Assembly: GCA_019414245.1 (NCBI GenBank)
Contig: DXMK01000004.1
Span: 62,001 to 126,000 of the forward strand
Reading direction: 5' to 3'
Source: Collinsella sp.
GTDB taxonomy: Bacteria; Actinomycetota; Coriobacteriia; Coriobacteriales; Coriobacteriaceae
Length of the DNA stretch: 64,000 bases
A program made the position numbers and the translations under genes. This document shows, piece after piece, positions 1 through 8,646 of this stretch (positions are counted from its first letter, which is position 1; the number at the start of each line of letters is the position of its first letter). The notes under the pieces were generated by a model. That model worked only from the letters and a program-made list of their open reading frames with translations. It made no database searches and had not been told where the DNA came from.

Positions 1-2
1 TG

Positions 3-107
3 GTGGCCGTGTCCAACACCGCCGAGTTTGCTGACGTCGAGCTCGCCGTCGAGGCCGAGTCTGCCGTCGCCGCCGGTGACGCCATCGTTAAGGTCGTCCG
101 CAAGTAA
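3..107 (+). CDS. C-terminal end of an unidentified protein (partial)
   Basis: An open frame enters from the left edge and ends at TAA 105-107, giving about 34 residues ending in DAIVKVVRK. The codon choice is GC-rich like the neighbours, and the frame is followed at once by a good terminator, so it is very likely the 3' end of a real gene. No motif in the visible part identifies the product. Confidence 0.7.
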   Translation: MAVSNTAEFADVELAVEAESAVAAGDAIVKVVRK

Positions 108-133
108 ACTGCGGCATCCAAAGGCTGTGCGAG

Positions 134-163
134 GGTGGTCGGGTTTTCCGGCCACCTTTTTTA
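134..163 (+). terminator. Rho-independent terminator of the leftmost gene
   Basis: A 9-bp stem (134-142 with 148-156, one G-T pair) is followed by a run of six T. It lies 27 nt after the stop of the partial gene. Confidence 0.85.
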
Positions 164-343
164 TTGCACCGCGGGAAAGCGTTTTATTGCACGTTGGGCG
201 GGCTTGCAAACCGTTCGGACGCTAAAACGAACCGACCGCGCCTTCGCGTTGCCGAGGGTGTTCATAAGTGGATAGTATGGGCTTACTTATTACAACGTGT
301 GCCGCGTCCGGGAAGCGCGGTGCCGCTCATTGGGAGGAACAAC

Positions 344-901
344 ATGAAAAAGAAGCTGCTGCTTGCGCCCCTCATGGCCGTCTTGGTCGCATGCGTGGTC
401 GTGCTTTCCGGCTGTGGAGGTCCTTCGGTTGAGGAGCTCATTACCGAGGATCTTACGACGCAGTTTGACGAGGTCAAGAACGGTGGCGACGACTTCCTCT
501 CTGGTCTGGAGGAGGCTTCGGGCGACGAGTTCGAGCAGCTGGGTATCGATCCCAAGGAGTATGCCAAGACCTATCTCGAGGGCTTTGACTACAAGATCGG
601 CGACGTGACGGTCGACGAGGACAAGGGTGTCGCGACCGCCGAGGTCTCCATCACCTGCAAGTCTATGAACAAGATCGTCGAGGACTTCTCCACCCAGTAT
701 CAGGAGAAGGTCGCCGCGCTTGATACGGTTCCTTCCGATGACGAGCTGTACAAGATGGCCGGTCAGGTTATGGTCGATGTGACCAAGGCCACCGAGCCCA
801 GGAAGACCACGGTTATCTTCAAGTACACCTGCAACGACGACGGCGAGTGGTCTGCCGACGACTCCGTCAACTCCGAGATGATGGATGCAATGCTGAGCTA
901 G
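344..901 (+). CDS. Secreted lipoprotein of unknown function
   Basis: This 185-aa protein begins with MKKK, a hydrophobic stretch and a lipobox (VVLSGC, Cys near residue 22), so it should be lipidated and held on the outer face of the membrane. The mature part is acidic (many Asp/Glu) with no recognisable catalytic motif. The start at 344 is chosen because GGGAGG lies 6-8 nt upstream and the signal peptide begins there; an upstream in-frame Met at 164 would add 60 residues without a ribosome site. The gene stands alone between terminators. Small anchored lipoproteins like this are common in Coriobacteriia, but the role cannot be read from the sequence. Confidence 0.85.
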   Translation: MKKKLLLAPLMAVLVACVVVLSGCGGPSVEELITEDLTTQFDEVKNGGDDFLSGLEEASGDEFEQLGIDPKEYAKTYLEGFDYKIGDVTVDEDKGVATAEVSITCKSMNKIVEDFSTQYQEKVAALDTVPSDDELYKMAGQVMVDVTKATEPRKTTVIFKYTCNDDGEWSADDSVNSEMMDAMLS

Positions 902-905
902 TTCG

Positions 906-931
906 TTGCGGCGTTTTACCAAACGCCGCAA
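906..931 (+). terminator. Perfect 11-bp hairpin after the lipoprotein gene
   Basis: Arms 906-916 and 921-931 pair perfectly around a 4-nt loop, starting 4 nt after the stop codon. There is no T-run, so it may protect the 3' end or pause transcription rather than terminate. Confidence 0.55.
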
Positions 932-945
932 CTGCTCGACGCTGC

Positions 946-1044
946 AAACGCCCCTAAGCGGCAATCTGACGTTCAATTTCAAGGGCGCGACCAGAAGGTC
1001 AGCGCCCTTTCATTTCACGTCACCTTGCTCGCTTAGGGGCGTTT
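946..1044 (+). terminator. Nested inverted-repeat structure containing a terminator-like hairpin
   Basis: Three stems are nested on a common axis: 946-960 with 1030-1044 (15 bp, perfect), 967-972 with 1017-1022 (6 bp), and 981-988 with 1002-1009 (8 bp) with a further GACC/GGTC pair inside. The inner hairpin is followed by TTTCATTT and the outer arm ends in TTTT. Termination of the lipoprotein transcript is the simplest reading. Confidence 0.6.
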
Positions 1045-1136
1045 TCGCTGTCCGCCCTCTACCTGCGTCGTTGCCATGGTGGTCATTGGGGCGGCAGTTG
1101 GGGACACTCCTTGTGCCCGCGTTGCATCGAGTGCTT

Positions 1137-1307
1137 GGGAAACCGCGACCCGGTTTTTGGCCGAATAGTGGGTCGCATTTTCCGGATGGGGTGGGTTGCG
1201 GAAAGTGCGACCCGGAATATTGCTCTGAAACGGGATGCCGTTTCTCCGACGCGCCTCAAACGGAAAGCGCATCCCATTCCGGAGCTCCAAAACGGGATGC
1301 GCTTTCC
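1137..1307. repeat. 62-nt-period palindromic array, locus A (3 units)
   Basis: Three 46-nt units start at 1138, 1200 and 1262. Each has a left half-site like GGAAASYGCRWCCC, an 18-nt middle and the inverted half-site, followed by a 16-nt spacer. The third unit has perfect 14-bp arms (1262-1275 and 1294-1307). The region 1045-1349 has no gene; just upstream (about 1097) is a TTGGGGAC motif of the kind found in other intergenic elements here. Confidence 0.85.
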
Positions 1308-1349
1308 GCGCGGAAGAATTGTCGCAGCTGCGTTAAGCAGTGTCGCTCG

Positions 1350-2018
1350 TTACTCGCCCAGAATCAGCGCCGCGAGCTCTGCCTGGGTGTCCACCACGTA
1401 GTCGGCGCCGGCGGCTTCCAGCTCTGCGCGGCCGCGGAAGCCCCAGCTGACGCCCGCGCTCTTAAGGCCGGCGTTGTGGCCGGTCAGGATATCGACATTG
1501 GAATCGCCCACATAGAGCGTGGTTGCCGGATTGGCACCCAGCTCCTCCATCACATGTAGCGTGACGGGTGCTTCGGGCTTGGGCGGAAACGCATCGACAC
1601 GGCCCTGTACCAGCGCAAAGCGCTCGGAACCAAAATACTTCTCGATAAGCGGAGCCGCCGAGATGTGGTCCTTGTTGGTGAGCACGGCAAGCTGCACGCC
1701 CGCGGCACGCAGGCGGTCGAGCATCTCGATTGTGCCGGCATAGGGGGCGGTGTGGTCCTCCTTGTGCTCGCCGTAGTAAGCCCTAAACTCGGCAAGCGTC
1801 TGCTCAAACATACGGCCGTCGCCCGCATACTCGGCAGGCATAAAGCGCTCAACCAGCTTGAGCATGCCGTTTCCCACCTTGTAGCGGTACTCGTCGACGG
1901 CAAACGTAGGCCAGCCGTGCGTCTCGCAGGTATGGTTGCCGGCGGCCGCCAGGTCTTCGAGCGTGTTGAGGATGGTGCCGTCCAGATCAAAAATCACATG
2001 GGAAAAAGCTGCTGCCAT
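1350..2018 (-). CDS. HAD-family phosphatase, phosphoglycolate phosphatase-like
   Basis: This 222-aa cytoplasmic protein has the HAD motifs in order: FDLDGTI near residue 10 with the nucleophile and acid/base Asp, LTNKD near 110, a basic residue in the PPKPEAP region, and YVGDSNVDI near 170. The cap sits between motifs I and II. The length fits phosphoglycolate phosphatase and related Cof/Gph enzymes that dephosphorylate small sugar or nucleotide phosphates; the substrate cannot be told from sequence. The start at 2018 follows GGGAG by about 6 nt; a Met at 2033 lacks a ribosome site. It follows hypE on the same strand after about 100 nt, but is probably not functionally tied to it. Confidence 0.85.
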   Translation of the reverse strand: MAAAFSHVIFDLDGTILNTLEDLAAAGNHTCETHGWPTFAVDEYRYKVGNGMLKLVERFMPAEYAGDGRMFEQTLAEFRAYYGEHKEDHTAPYAGTIEMLDRLRAAGVQLAVLTNKDHISAAPLIEKYFGSERFALVQGRVDAFPPKPEAPVTLHVMEELGANPATTLYVGDSNVDILTGHNAGLKSAGVSWGFRGRAELEAAGADYVVDTQAELAALILGE

Positions 2019-2122
2019 GAAAGCTCCCGTCATTGGGTTCCAAAACGCACCCCATGATACTGGGCATGCGTGCCGGGCATGTTTGGAATCTGAATATCTT
2101 TAATAGCCCTGAGCCTTTGTTG

Positions 2123-3157
2123 TTAGCAAATTCTCGGCAGCTGCTCTCCTACGAGCATGTCGAGGATGCGAGTCGATCCCCAGCCGGTGCGCACGCGCAC
2201 GGCGGGTCGAGCGCTCGATCCAAGCGGCACCACGCGGCCGATAATCGCGGCGTTCTCGCCGTAGCGGGCGGAACGCATGGCGGCTAGAGCCGCATCGGCT
2301 TGCTCGGCCGGCACGACGGCAACCATCTTCCCCTCGTTTGCCACCTGCAGCACATCGTAGCCGAGCATCTCGCAGGCAGCCTGCACGTCGGGACGCACGG
2401 GCACGGCATCCTCGTCGACCTCCATGGCAACATTGCTGGCCTGGGCAAACTCGTTGAGTGTGGACGCTAGGCCACCGCGCGTGGGGTCGCGAAAGCAACG
2501 CGTGCCGGGCGCTGCGGCCAGAACGTCGGCAATCAGGTGGTTGAGCGGCGCGGCATCGCTTTCGATCGTGCTCGAAAACGCCAGGCCCTCGCGTTGGCTC
2601 ATGATGGCGATGCCGTGGTCGCCCAGCGTACCCGAGACCAGGATGACATCGCCGGGGCGGCAGTTGGCGCCGCTGAGCGCCACGCCCGTGGGAACCTCGC
2701 CCACGCCGGCGGTATTGATGTAGACGCCGTCGGCCCCGCCGCGCTCGACCACCTTGGTGTCGCCCGTGATTATGGACACGCCCGCCTCATGCGCCGCCTC
2801 GGCCATCGTCTGCACAATCTGGCGGAGCTTATCCATGGGATAGCCCTCTTCGAGGATAAATCCGCACGACAGGTAGCGCACGTTGGCGCCTGAGGTCGCG
2901 ACGTCGTTGACGGTTCCGCACACGGCAAGGCGGCCGATGTTGCCACCGGGGAAGAACTGCGGCGAGACCACAAAGCTGTCGGTCGACATGGCGATGCGCC
3001 CGCTCGCGGGCAGCGCGGCGACGCCGGCATCGTTGCCCTCGAGCAGCTCGGGCGACCCAAAGGCATCCAAAAAGACCTCGTCGATGATGCGTTTCATCAT
3101 CTGGCCGCCGGAGCCGTGGCCCAGCAGGACGGTGCTATCGGTAACGCTATGGGACAT
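2123..3157 (-). CDS. hypE: Hydrogenase maturation protein HypE (carbamoyl dehydratase)
   Basis: HypE takes the carbamoyl group delivered by HypF on its C-terminal cysteine and dehydrates it with ATP to a thiocyanate, the source of the CN ligands of the [NiFe] active site. The 344-aa protein has the N-terminal GHGSGGQMM segment, the ATP-binding AIRS/PurM-like fold (TGDTKVVERG near 120, DPTRGGL near 225) and ends exactly in PRIC, the modifiable cysteine. It is the last hyp gene of the minus-strand operon, 48 nt after hypD. Family assignment is firm. Confidence 0.97.
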   Translation of the reverse strand: MSHSVTDSTVLLGHGSGGQMMKRIIDEVFLDAFGSPELLEGNDAGVAALPASGRIAMSTDSFVVSPQFFPGGNIGRLAVCGTVNDVATSGANVRYLSCGFILEEGYPMDKLRQIVQTMAEAAHEAGVSIITGDTKVVERGGADGVYINTAGVGEVPTGVALSGANCRPGDVILVSGTLGDHGIAIMSQREGLAFSSTIESDAAPLNHLIADVLAAAPGTRCFRDPTRGGLASTLNEFAQASNVAMEVDEDAVPVRPDVQAACEMLGYDVLQVANEGKMVAVVPAEQADAALAAMRSARYGENAAIIGRVVPLGSSARPAVRVRTGWGSTRILDMLVGEQLPRIC

Positions 3158-3205
3158 ATCGAAAACTCCAATCGTGGGTGGTGCCGGTGTGCGGGTGTGT
3201 CCGGG

Positions 3206-4318
3206 CTAGTCGCGGTAGCGGTAGTACGCCGCGCAGCTGCCCTCGGAACTCACCATGCAGGGGCCGATGGGATGCTCGGGTGTACAAGCGCGGCCGAACA
3301 GAGGGCAGCTGCTCGGCGCAATGGCCCCGCGCAGCACGTCGCCGCAGCGGCACCCGCGCGGCTCGACCGTCGCCTCAACGGGCACGTCAAAGCGAGCACG
3401 GGCATCAAAGCGCGAGAACTCGGGGCGGATGGAAAGGCCCGAGTTGGCAATCAGCCCCAGCCCGCGCCATGTGGTGTCGCACGGCTCAAATACCTGCTCG
3501 ACCAGCTGGCGTGCCACGGGATTGCCGTCGGCATTGACGCCGCGACGGTAGGCGTTGTCGATCGCGGGCCTGTCCTCGACAACCATCTGGACCAGCATGC
3601 AGATGCCCTGCAGGATATCGACCGGTTCAAATCCTGTGACCACGCCCGGGGTATTGAACTCGTCGACCAAAAAGCCAAAGGGGGCTAAGCCCGTGATGGT
3701 GGCGACGTGGCCCGGCAGGATAAAACCGTCGATAGTGGTCTCGGGATCGTTGGCGATGGCGCGCAGCGCCGGCGGCGTGGTCTTGTGGGCACAGTAGACC
3801 GAGAAGTTCTGGAGTCCGCGTGCATCGGCCTCCAAAATGGCGGCGGCGATGGTGGGCGTTGTGGTCTCAAAACCCACGCCAATAAAGATGACCGGGCGGT
3901 CGGGGTTGTGTTCGGCGATATCGAGCGCGTCGAGCGGGGAGTAGACGATGCGAATGTCACGCCCTGCCGCTTTTTGCGCAGCGAGCGAGGTGGATGATCC
4001 GGGCACGCGCATCATGTCGCCAAAGGTGGTGATGATGGCGCCGTCTATGTTGGCGAGCGCGATTGCGTGGTCGATGTCACGGTTGGCGGTAACACAGACG
4101 GGGCAGCCCGGTCCGCTCAGCAGCTTGAGCCCGGCCGGCATAATGGAGCGAAAGCCATAGCGCCCGATGCTCACGGTATGCGTGCCGCAGACTTCCATAA
4201 GGTTGATGGCGCGGTCGCCGACGAGTTCACGGATGCGCTCGATGAGCTCGCGAGCCAGCTTGGGATCGCGGAATGCCGAGAAGTCGATACCGGAGCGAGC
4301 CGGCTGTCCGGCCGCCAC
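3206..4318 (-). CDS. hypD: Hydrogenase maturation protein HypD
   Basis: HypD is the Fe-S scaffold on which, with HypC, the Fe(CN)2CO group of [NiFe] hydrogenase is built. The 370-aa sequence shows the conserved MEVCGTHT, GPGCPVCVT and GFETTTPT motifs, and a cysteine-rich C-terminus (FGRACTPEHP to EGSCAAYYRYRD) that binds a 4Fe-4S cluster. The start is a GTG at 4318 that overlaps the TAG of hypC by one base (TAGTG), with GGAGG just upstream, so the two genes are translationally coupled, fitting the HypC-HypD complex. Confidence 0.97.
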   Translation of the reverse strand: MAAGQPARSGIDFSAFRDPKLARELIERIRELVGDRAINLMEVCGTHTVSIGRYGFRSIMPAGLKLLSGPGCPVCVTANRDIDHAIALANIDGAIITTFGDMMRVPGSSTSLAAQKAAGRDIRIVYSPLDALDIAEHNPDRPVIFIGVGFETTTPTIAAAILEADARGLQNFSVYCAHKTTPPALRAIANDPETTIDGFILPGHVATITGLAPFGFLVDEFNTPGVVTGFEPVDILQGICMLVQMVVEDRPAIDNAYRRGVNADGNPVARQLVEQVFEPCDTTWRGLGLIANSGLSIRPEFSRFDARARFDVPVEATVEPRGCRCGDVLRGAIAPSSCPLFGRACTPEHPIGPCMVSSEGSCAAYYRYRD

Positions 4319-4578
4319 TAGTAAGCCTCCGCCGGGTTGGTGGCCAGCTGGTCTTCTTCGACCAGTTCGGTCATGGTGTTGACCAGGTCGAGCGTCTCCT
4401 GCGCCTCCTGCTCGTCGACAATCTGAATGCCAAAGCCGGCGTGCACGAGAATATAGTCGCCTACCTGTGCCGTCGGCACGAGGCGCAGCGAAACGGGGCG
4501 CTCGATGCCCATCATGTCGACGGTCGCCTTAAGGTCGTCGTCGCGTTTGACCACTTTACCGGGAACGGCAAGGCACAT
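4318..4578 (-). CDS. hypC: Hydrogenase maturation chaperone HypC
   Basis: The 86-aa protein starts with MCLAVPGKV, whose Cys2 carries the Fe(CN)2CO unit and contacts the large-subunit precursor of [NiFe] hydrogenase. The rest follows the HypC/HupF fold (VGDYILVHAGFGIQIVDE) with a short acidic tail. The start has AAAAGGGGA about 6 nt upstream. It follows hypF after 131 nt, which is long for this operon and shows no clear terminator, and it overlaps hypD by one base. Confidence 0.97.
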   Translation of the reverse strand: MCLAVPGKVVKRDDDLKATVDMMGIERPVSLRLVPTAQVGDYILVHAGFGIQIVDEQEAQETLDLVNTMTELVEEDQLATNPAEAY

Positions 4579-4709
4579 AATGTTCCCCTTTTATACGTTT
4601 TGCGCTGGATAGGCGCCTAATTACCCATCAGTTGATGGTAGCGCTCGCGGGAGTCACGAGCAAACGCGTTACACCTGTGAGACGGCGGCGCGCAGGCTGG
4701 CAAAATAGC

Positions 4710-7181
4710 CTATCGCGATGCTGTCTGCGCGAGGCGAGCGCGGGCGATGGCGGCCTGACCGTAGGCGATGCAGCCGTCGTTGACGGGCACGGCGTGGGAG
4801 ACCAAGACGGCAAGACTGGCGTCTTTGAGTTCGTGGGTAAGGAGCCGAAGCAAAAGTCGGTTCATGAACACGCCGCCCGAGAGCACGACGGTGTCGATGC
4901 CTTCACGGACGCAGATCTCGCTTGCGATGCGGGCCGACGCGCGTGCGATGGTGACATGGAAGTCGAGCGCGAGCTTGCCGGCGGGCACGCCGGTCCTGAT
5001 TCCCTCCAAAAGCGCCTCAAAAAGCGGTCTGGAGTTCAGAACATGGCAGTCGTCCGGACGGGATGATTCGGTTACGGAAAAGCTGGCCATATTGCCGGTG
5101 GGGCAGGCACTTTCACTGCTGAGCGCGCGCCAGGCGGCGGCTTCGAGTTCTATGGCGGGTTCGCCCTCGTAGGTTGCCTTGTCGCAGATGCCCAGAATTG
5201 CTGCCGCGGCATCAAAGAGACGCCCCATGCTGCTGGTACGCGGGCTGTTGATGCCGCGCTCGATCATGGTGGCTGTCACGCTGCGCGTTTGTTCGTCGAG
5301 GCTGTCCAAAAGCCGAGCGGCACCTGGGTGCTCGAGCAGGCCGAGCTCACTGAGCAGGGCGAAGGCGTTGCGGCGGGCGTCGCGCACGGAGGCCGCCCCA
5401 CCGGGGAGCGCCCAGGTGCGCAAATGCGCGGCGCGCTCAAAGCCGCCAAGGCTGGCAACAAGAAACTCGCCGCCCCAAATGGTCCCATCGGTGCCGGCGC
5501 CGGTGCCGTCAAAGGCGATGCCAAGGACGCGCGCGTCGGTTGTAAGCTGGCTCGCGGCGATGGCCTCGGCCATTACGCTCGCGATATGCGCATGATGGTG
5601 CTGCACCTCGACGAGCGGCAGATTGCATTTTCGCGCCTGCTCGCGCGCCCACTGGCCCGATAGATAGCTGGGGTGTAAATCGCAGGCCAAGGCGGCGGGC
5701 GCCAAGTCAAAGAGATCTTCCAAGCGCGTGCGCGCGGCGTTCCAGGCATCGAAGGTCCCGCCGTTTTCAACATCGCCGATATGCTGCGACACAAAACAGG
5801 TCGCCTCGCCGTTCGTCCCTTCACGCGTGAGCGTAATCGTGGCCTTTTGTTGCGGCCCGCAGGCGAGTACGCAGGACGGAGCGCCGTCGAGCGCCGGCAA
5901 CGGCAGCGGCTGGGGTGCATATCCACGAGCGCGGCGAACGGGCATAACGGCGCCGTCGACCACGCGCACCACGGAATCGTCATAGCGCGAGAGAATCGCT
6001 CGATCGTTGCCGAGCAGCGCGTCGGCAATGCCGGCGGCAACGAGGCGCTCCCAGGCAAGATCGTCATCGGTCTCGATGGGCTCTTCGCTCAGGTTGCCGC
6101 TGGTCATGACGAGCGCGTGCATACCGTGCGACGCGGCAGCTGCAAGCAGAAGATGCTGAAGCGGGGTGTAGGGGAGCATAACGCCAAGCTCGGGCAGGTC
6201 GCGCGCGACGGACGGTGCGAGTACGAGGGCGTCGGAAGAATCGCCGTCGTTCCCGCAAACAGCCCGCCGGCGCAGCAGCACGATGGGGCGGATACTGCCG
6301 GCGAGCAGATCGCGTTCAGCATCGTCGATATGGCACAGGCGCCCGGCATCGGCAAGACTGCGCACCATGACGGCAAGCGGCTTATTGCTGCGACGCTTGC
6401 GACGGCGCAGCTCGGCCACCGCCTGCTCGTTGGCAGCGTCACAGGATAGATGGAATCCGCCCAGGCCCTTGATGGCGACGATGCCACCGCTGGCCAGCAG
6501 CTCAACGCAGCGCTCGATGATAGCGTCGCTGGCCTCGCGTGTGGTGCCGACGGCCGGTGTCGCGGACGAATTCCCGCACGCATCGCTGTTTACAGCCTCG
6601 CGCCACGTAATATGCGGACCGCAATCAAAGCAGGCATCGGGCTGCGCGTGAAAACGCCGGTCGAGTGGGTCGGCATACTCCGCGGCACACCTGGGACACA
6701 TGGGAAAACAATCCATCGACGTGGCCGCTCGGTCATAAGGCAACGATCGGATGATGGTAAAGCGTGGCCCGCAGTTAGTGCAGTTGATAAAGGGGTAGTG
6801 ATAGCGTCGGTCGGCGGGATCGAACAATTCGCGCAAGCAATCGTTGCAGGTGGCGATATCGGGCGAGACGAGCGTCGTGTGCGCGGTCTGGTCCTGCGAT
6901 GCTACGATGCGAAAGCCCTGTTCGTTGGCGGCATCCCAACCGTTGGCTGCCAAGTCCACAACCTCGACATGCTCTACGCGGGCTGCCGCAGGCGCATGCT
7001 CAGAAAGCGCGGCAACAAAAGCATCGAGCGCATCGGCCGGAGCGTGCGCCTCGATATGCACGCCGTCGCCCGCATTGAGCACCCATCCACAAATGCCATG
7101 TGCCATGGCCTCGCGATACACAAACGGTCGCATGCCAACGCCCTGCACAATGCCCGTCACATGAATATGCACATGCCGCAT
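4710..7181 (-). CDS. hypF: Carbamoyltransferase HypF
   Basis: HypF makes carbamoyl-adenylate from carbamoyl phosphate and ATP and transfers the carbamoyl group to the C-terminal Cys of HypE. The 823-aa chain has the family's domains in order: acylphosphatase-like (residues 1-92, GIVQGVGMRPFVYR), paired C4 zinc-binding motifs (about 107-190, CNDC, CTNCGPR, CPRC, CFDCGP), a YrdC-like domain (about 200-390) and a Kae1-like domain (HHHAHIASV, FDGTGAGTDG). The start at 7181 is preferred because GAGGGG lies 5-9 nt upstream and the protein then begins at the conserved domain; an upstream Met at 7208 adds nine unconserved residues. It lies 42 nt after nikR. Confidence 0.96.
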   Translation of the reverse strand: MRHVHIHVTGIVQGVGMRPFVYREAMAHGICGWVLNAGDGVHIEAHAPADALDAFVAALSEHAPAAARVEHVEVVDLAANGWDAANEQGFRIVASQDQTAHTTLVSPDIATCNDCLRELFDPADRRYHYPFINCTNCGPRFTIIRSLPYDRAATSMDCFPMCPRCAAEYADPLDRRFHAQPDACFDCGPHITWREAVNSDACGNSSATPAVGTTREASDAIIERCVELLASGGIVAIKGLGGFHLSCDAANEQAVAELRRRKRRSNKPLAVMVRSLADAGRLCHIDDAERDLLAGSIRPIVLLRRRAVCGNDGDSSDALVLAPSVARDLPELGVMLPYTPLQHLLLAAAASHGMHALVMTSGNLSEEPIETDDDLAWERLVAAGIADALLGNDRAILSRYDDSVVRVVDGAVMPVRRARGYAPQPLPLPALDGAPSCVLACGPQQKATITLTREGTNGEATCFVSQHIGDVENGGTFDAWNAARTRLEDLFDLAPAALACDLHPSYLSGQWAREQARKCNLPLVEVQHHHAHIASVMAEAIAASQLTTDARVLGIAFDGTGAGTDGTIWGGEFLVASLGGFERAAHLRTWALPGGAASVRDARRNAFALLSELGLLEHPGAARLLDSLDEQTRSVTATMIERGINSPRTSSMGRLFDAAAAILGICDKATYEGEPAIELEAAAWRALSSESACPTGNMASFSVTESSRPDDCHVLNSRPLFEALLEGIRTGVPAGKLALDFHVTIARASARIASEICVREGIDTVVLSGGVFMNRLLLRLLTHELKDASLAVLVSHAVPVNDGCIAYGQAAIARARLAQTASR

Positions 7182-7223
7182 GCGACACCCCTCATCAAAA
7201 CCGACCAAATAGGGACAGGTGCG

Positions 7224-7718
7224 CTACAGCCCCAGGCTCTGCTTGGTGGCGGCGCACGTGAGCTCACCGTGCTTAACGCCGCGCAGGCCCAGCAGGCGGT
7301 CGGCTAGTTCGTAGACGCGCTCGCCGCGACCCTTGAGCGCCAGAATCTCTAAGCAGTTGTGGTGATCCAGATGCACGTGCATGGTCGATACGATCTCGTC
7401 GGTGTAGTCGTGCTGCACTTCGTCCAGACGGCGCGTCAGGTCGCCGGTATGGTGGTCGTAGATCATGGTGAGCGACCCGATAACATGCTCGTCGGGCGTG
7501 CGCATCTGCTCCTTGGCGATCGAGGCGCGAATCAGATCGCGTACGGCCTCGGATCGGTTAGCCACGTCACCGCGGCGCGCGATCTGCTCGTCAAAGCGGC
7601 GCAGCAGGTCGTCGGGCGCGGTGACCGAAAAGCGGACCAGCTCGGAGCTGGAGCCGCTGTAGCGGCAGCTTGCATCGTCGTCCGCACCGTGATTGTGCGC
7701 GTGCTCGTGCTCGGCCAC
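7224..7718 (-). CDS. nikR: Nickel-responsive regulator NikR
   Basis: This 164-aa protein has a ribbon-helix-helix DNA-binding region (about residues 27-70, VRFSVTAPDDLLRRFD) followed by an ACT-like nickel domain carrying MHVHLDHHNC, which matches the His-X-His-X5-Cys nickel site of NikR, plus an upstream His (YDHH). A His-rich N-terminal extension (HEHAHNHG) precedes the DNA-binding part. The start is a GTG with a weak ribosome site, one base after the stop of the preceding ORF, so translation is probably coupled. Placement directly before hypF suggests that it controls nickel supply or hydrogenase maturation genes. Confidence 0.93.
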   Translation of the reverse strand: MAEHEHAHNHGADDDASCRYSGSSSELVRFSVTAPDDLLRRFDEQIARRGDVANRSEAVRDLIRASIAKEQMRTPDEHVIGSLTMIYDHHTGDLTRRLDEVQHDYTDEIVSTMHVHLDHHNCLEILALKGRGERVYELADRLLGLRGVKHGELTCAATKQSLGL

Positions 7719-7719
7719 G

Positions 7720-7968
7720 TTACACCAGTTTCACAGAGCCGACGGAGTTGTGGTCGGCCTCGATGGCCTCCTCGTAGCCCTCGAGCGCATCGTGCGCCTC
7801 GTGGAGTGCCGCCATGGCGGCCTCGAGCTTGGCGCCAATGCGCTCCATGTCAAAGTTCTCGGTCGCATGCAGCAGCTGATGGCTCCACTCGTGAGCGAGC
7901 TCAATGGTGTCGTCGACCTGCTTGACGCTCATGGCAAGCTGGCTCATGTTCATTCCGACGTCATGCAT
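7720..7968 (-). CDS. Small His-rich helical protein upstream of nikR, unknown
   Basis: The 82-aa protein is not recognised. It is predicted soluble and mostly helical (long runs such as EAAMAALHEAHDALEGYEEAIEAD) with seven histidines spread along its length. The start at 7968 has GGAG 7 nt upstream. Its stop is one base from the nikR start, so it is the first gene of the nikR-hypFCDE operon. A role in nickel binding or in modulating NikR is possible from context only; nothing in the sequence proves it. Confidence 0.7.
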   Translation of the reverse strand: MHDVGMNMSQLAMSVKQVDDTIELAHEWSHQLLHATENFDMERIGAKLEAAMAALHEAHDALEGYEEAIEADHNSVGSVKLV

Positions 7969-8045
7969 GGGGAGTCTCCTTTTGTACGGGGCGATATGGT
8001 GGTTCAGATTCTACTACGCCCGCCTTGAGCGCCGCCGCATAAGAA

Positions 8046-8078
8046 AACGGGTGCGAGTCCGTCTGACCCGCACCCGTT
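8046..8078 (-). terminator. Terminator of the thioredoxin gene
   Basis: A 10-bp perfect stem (8046-8055 with 8069-8078) is followed on the minus strand by TTCTTATG-type T-rich sequence. It lies about 110 nt after the thioredoxin stop codon. Confidence 0.7.
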
Positions 8079-8189
8079 CACTGGGGGCTGTTTGTATCTA
8101 CCATACTATCCGTGGTCGCATACCTTGCGTTTGGCACTCCGGCGAGCGGTGCGAAACCGCTCATGGACGGCAGATGGGTAACAAGCGTA

Positions 8190-8510
8190 TTACAGATGTT
8201 TCTCCAGCAGTGCCTGAAGTCTTGCCTTGGGCAAGGCGCCGACCGAGCGGTCGACCTCCTCGCCGTTCTTAAAGACGATCAGCGTGGGGATGCTCATGAC
8301 GCCAAACTTCATGGCCAGGTCCTGGTTGTCGTCGACGTTGCACTTGGCCACAGCCAACTTGCCGGCCAGCTTGTCGGCAACCTCGTCTACGATGGGCGAG
8401 AGCGAGCGGCAGGGGCCGCACCACGGGGCCCAAAAATCAACCAGTACGGGCAGGCTGTCGTTAACGATGGAATCGAAGTTCTCGGGGGTAATCTGCTTAA
8501 TGTCAGCCAT
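8190..8510 (-). CDS. trxA: Thioredoxin
   Basis: This 106-aa cytoplasmic disulfide reductase carries the redox motif WCGPC near residue 30, within FWAPWCGPC, and the cis-proline segment SIPTLIVFKNG near residue 74. The length is standard for thioredoxin 1. The start at 8510 follows GGAGG by 5-6 nt; an upstream Met at 8594 would add 28 unrelated residues. It is monocistronic, with its own terminator and a divergent neighbour. Reduction would come from a thioredoxin reductase encoded elsewhere. Confidence 0.95.
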   Translation of the reverse strand: MADIKQITPENFDSIVNDSLPVLVDFWAPWCGPCRSLSPIVDEVADKLAGKLAVAKCNVDDNQDLAMKFGVMSIPTLIVFKNGEEVDRSVGALPKARLQALLEKHL

Positions 8511-8612
8511 GGTGACCTCCATAATACGACGCGGCTCGGCCGCGTAAAACTCAGTACGACCGTGCTTATACCCAGCGGCCCGCAAAGCAACCACTCGCGG
8601 GCGGCTCTTTTA

Positions 8613-8618
8613 TATAAT
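8613..8618 (+). promoter_or_regulatory. Possible -10 element (TATAAT)
   Basis: A perfect TATAAT sits 29 nt before the start of the following unknown gene. No good -35 hexamer is seen 16-18 nt upstream, so support is moderate. Confidence 0.45.
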
Positions 8619-8646
8619 GGTGGGCACGCAAACGATTGGAGAGCGC

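Noticed and set aside
906..1559. Open frame of 217 aa across the repeat region
   Set aside because: It has no ribosome site, runs through the array and antisense to the HAD phosphatase gene, and its composition is not protein-like.
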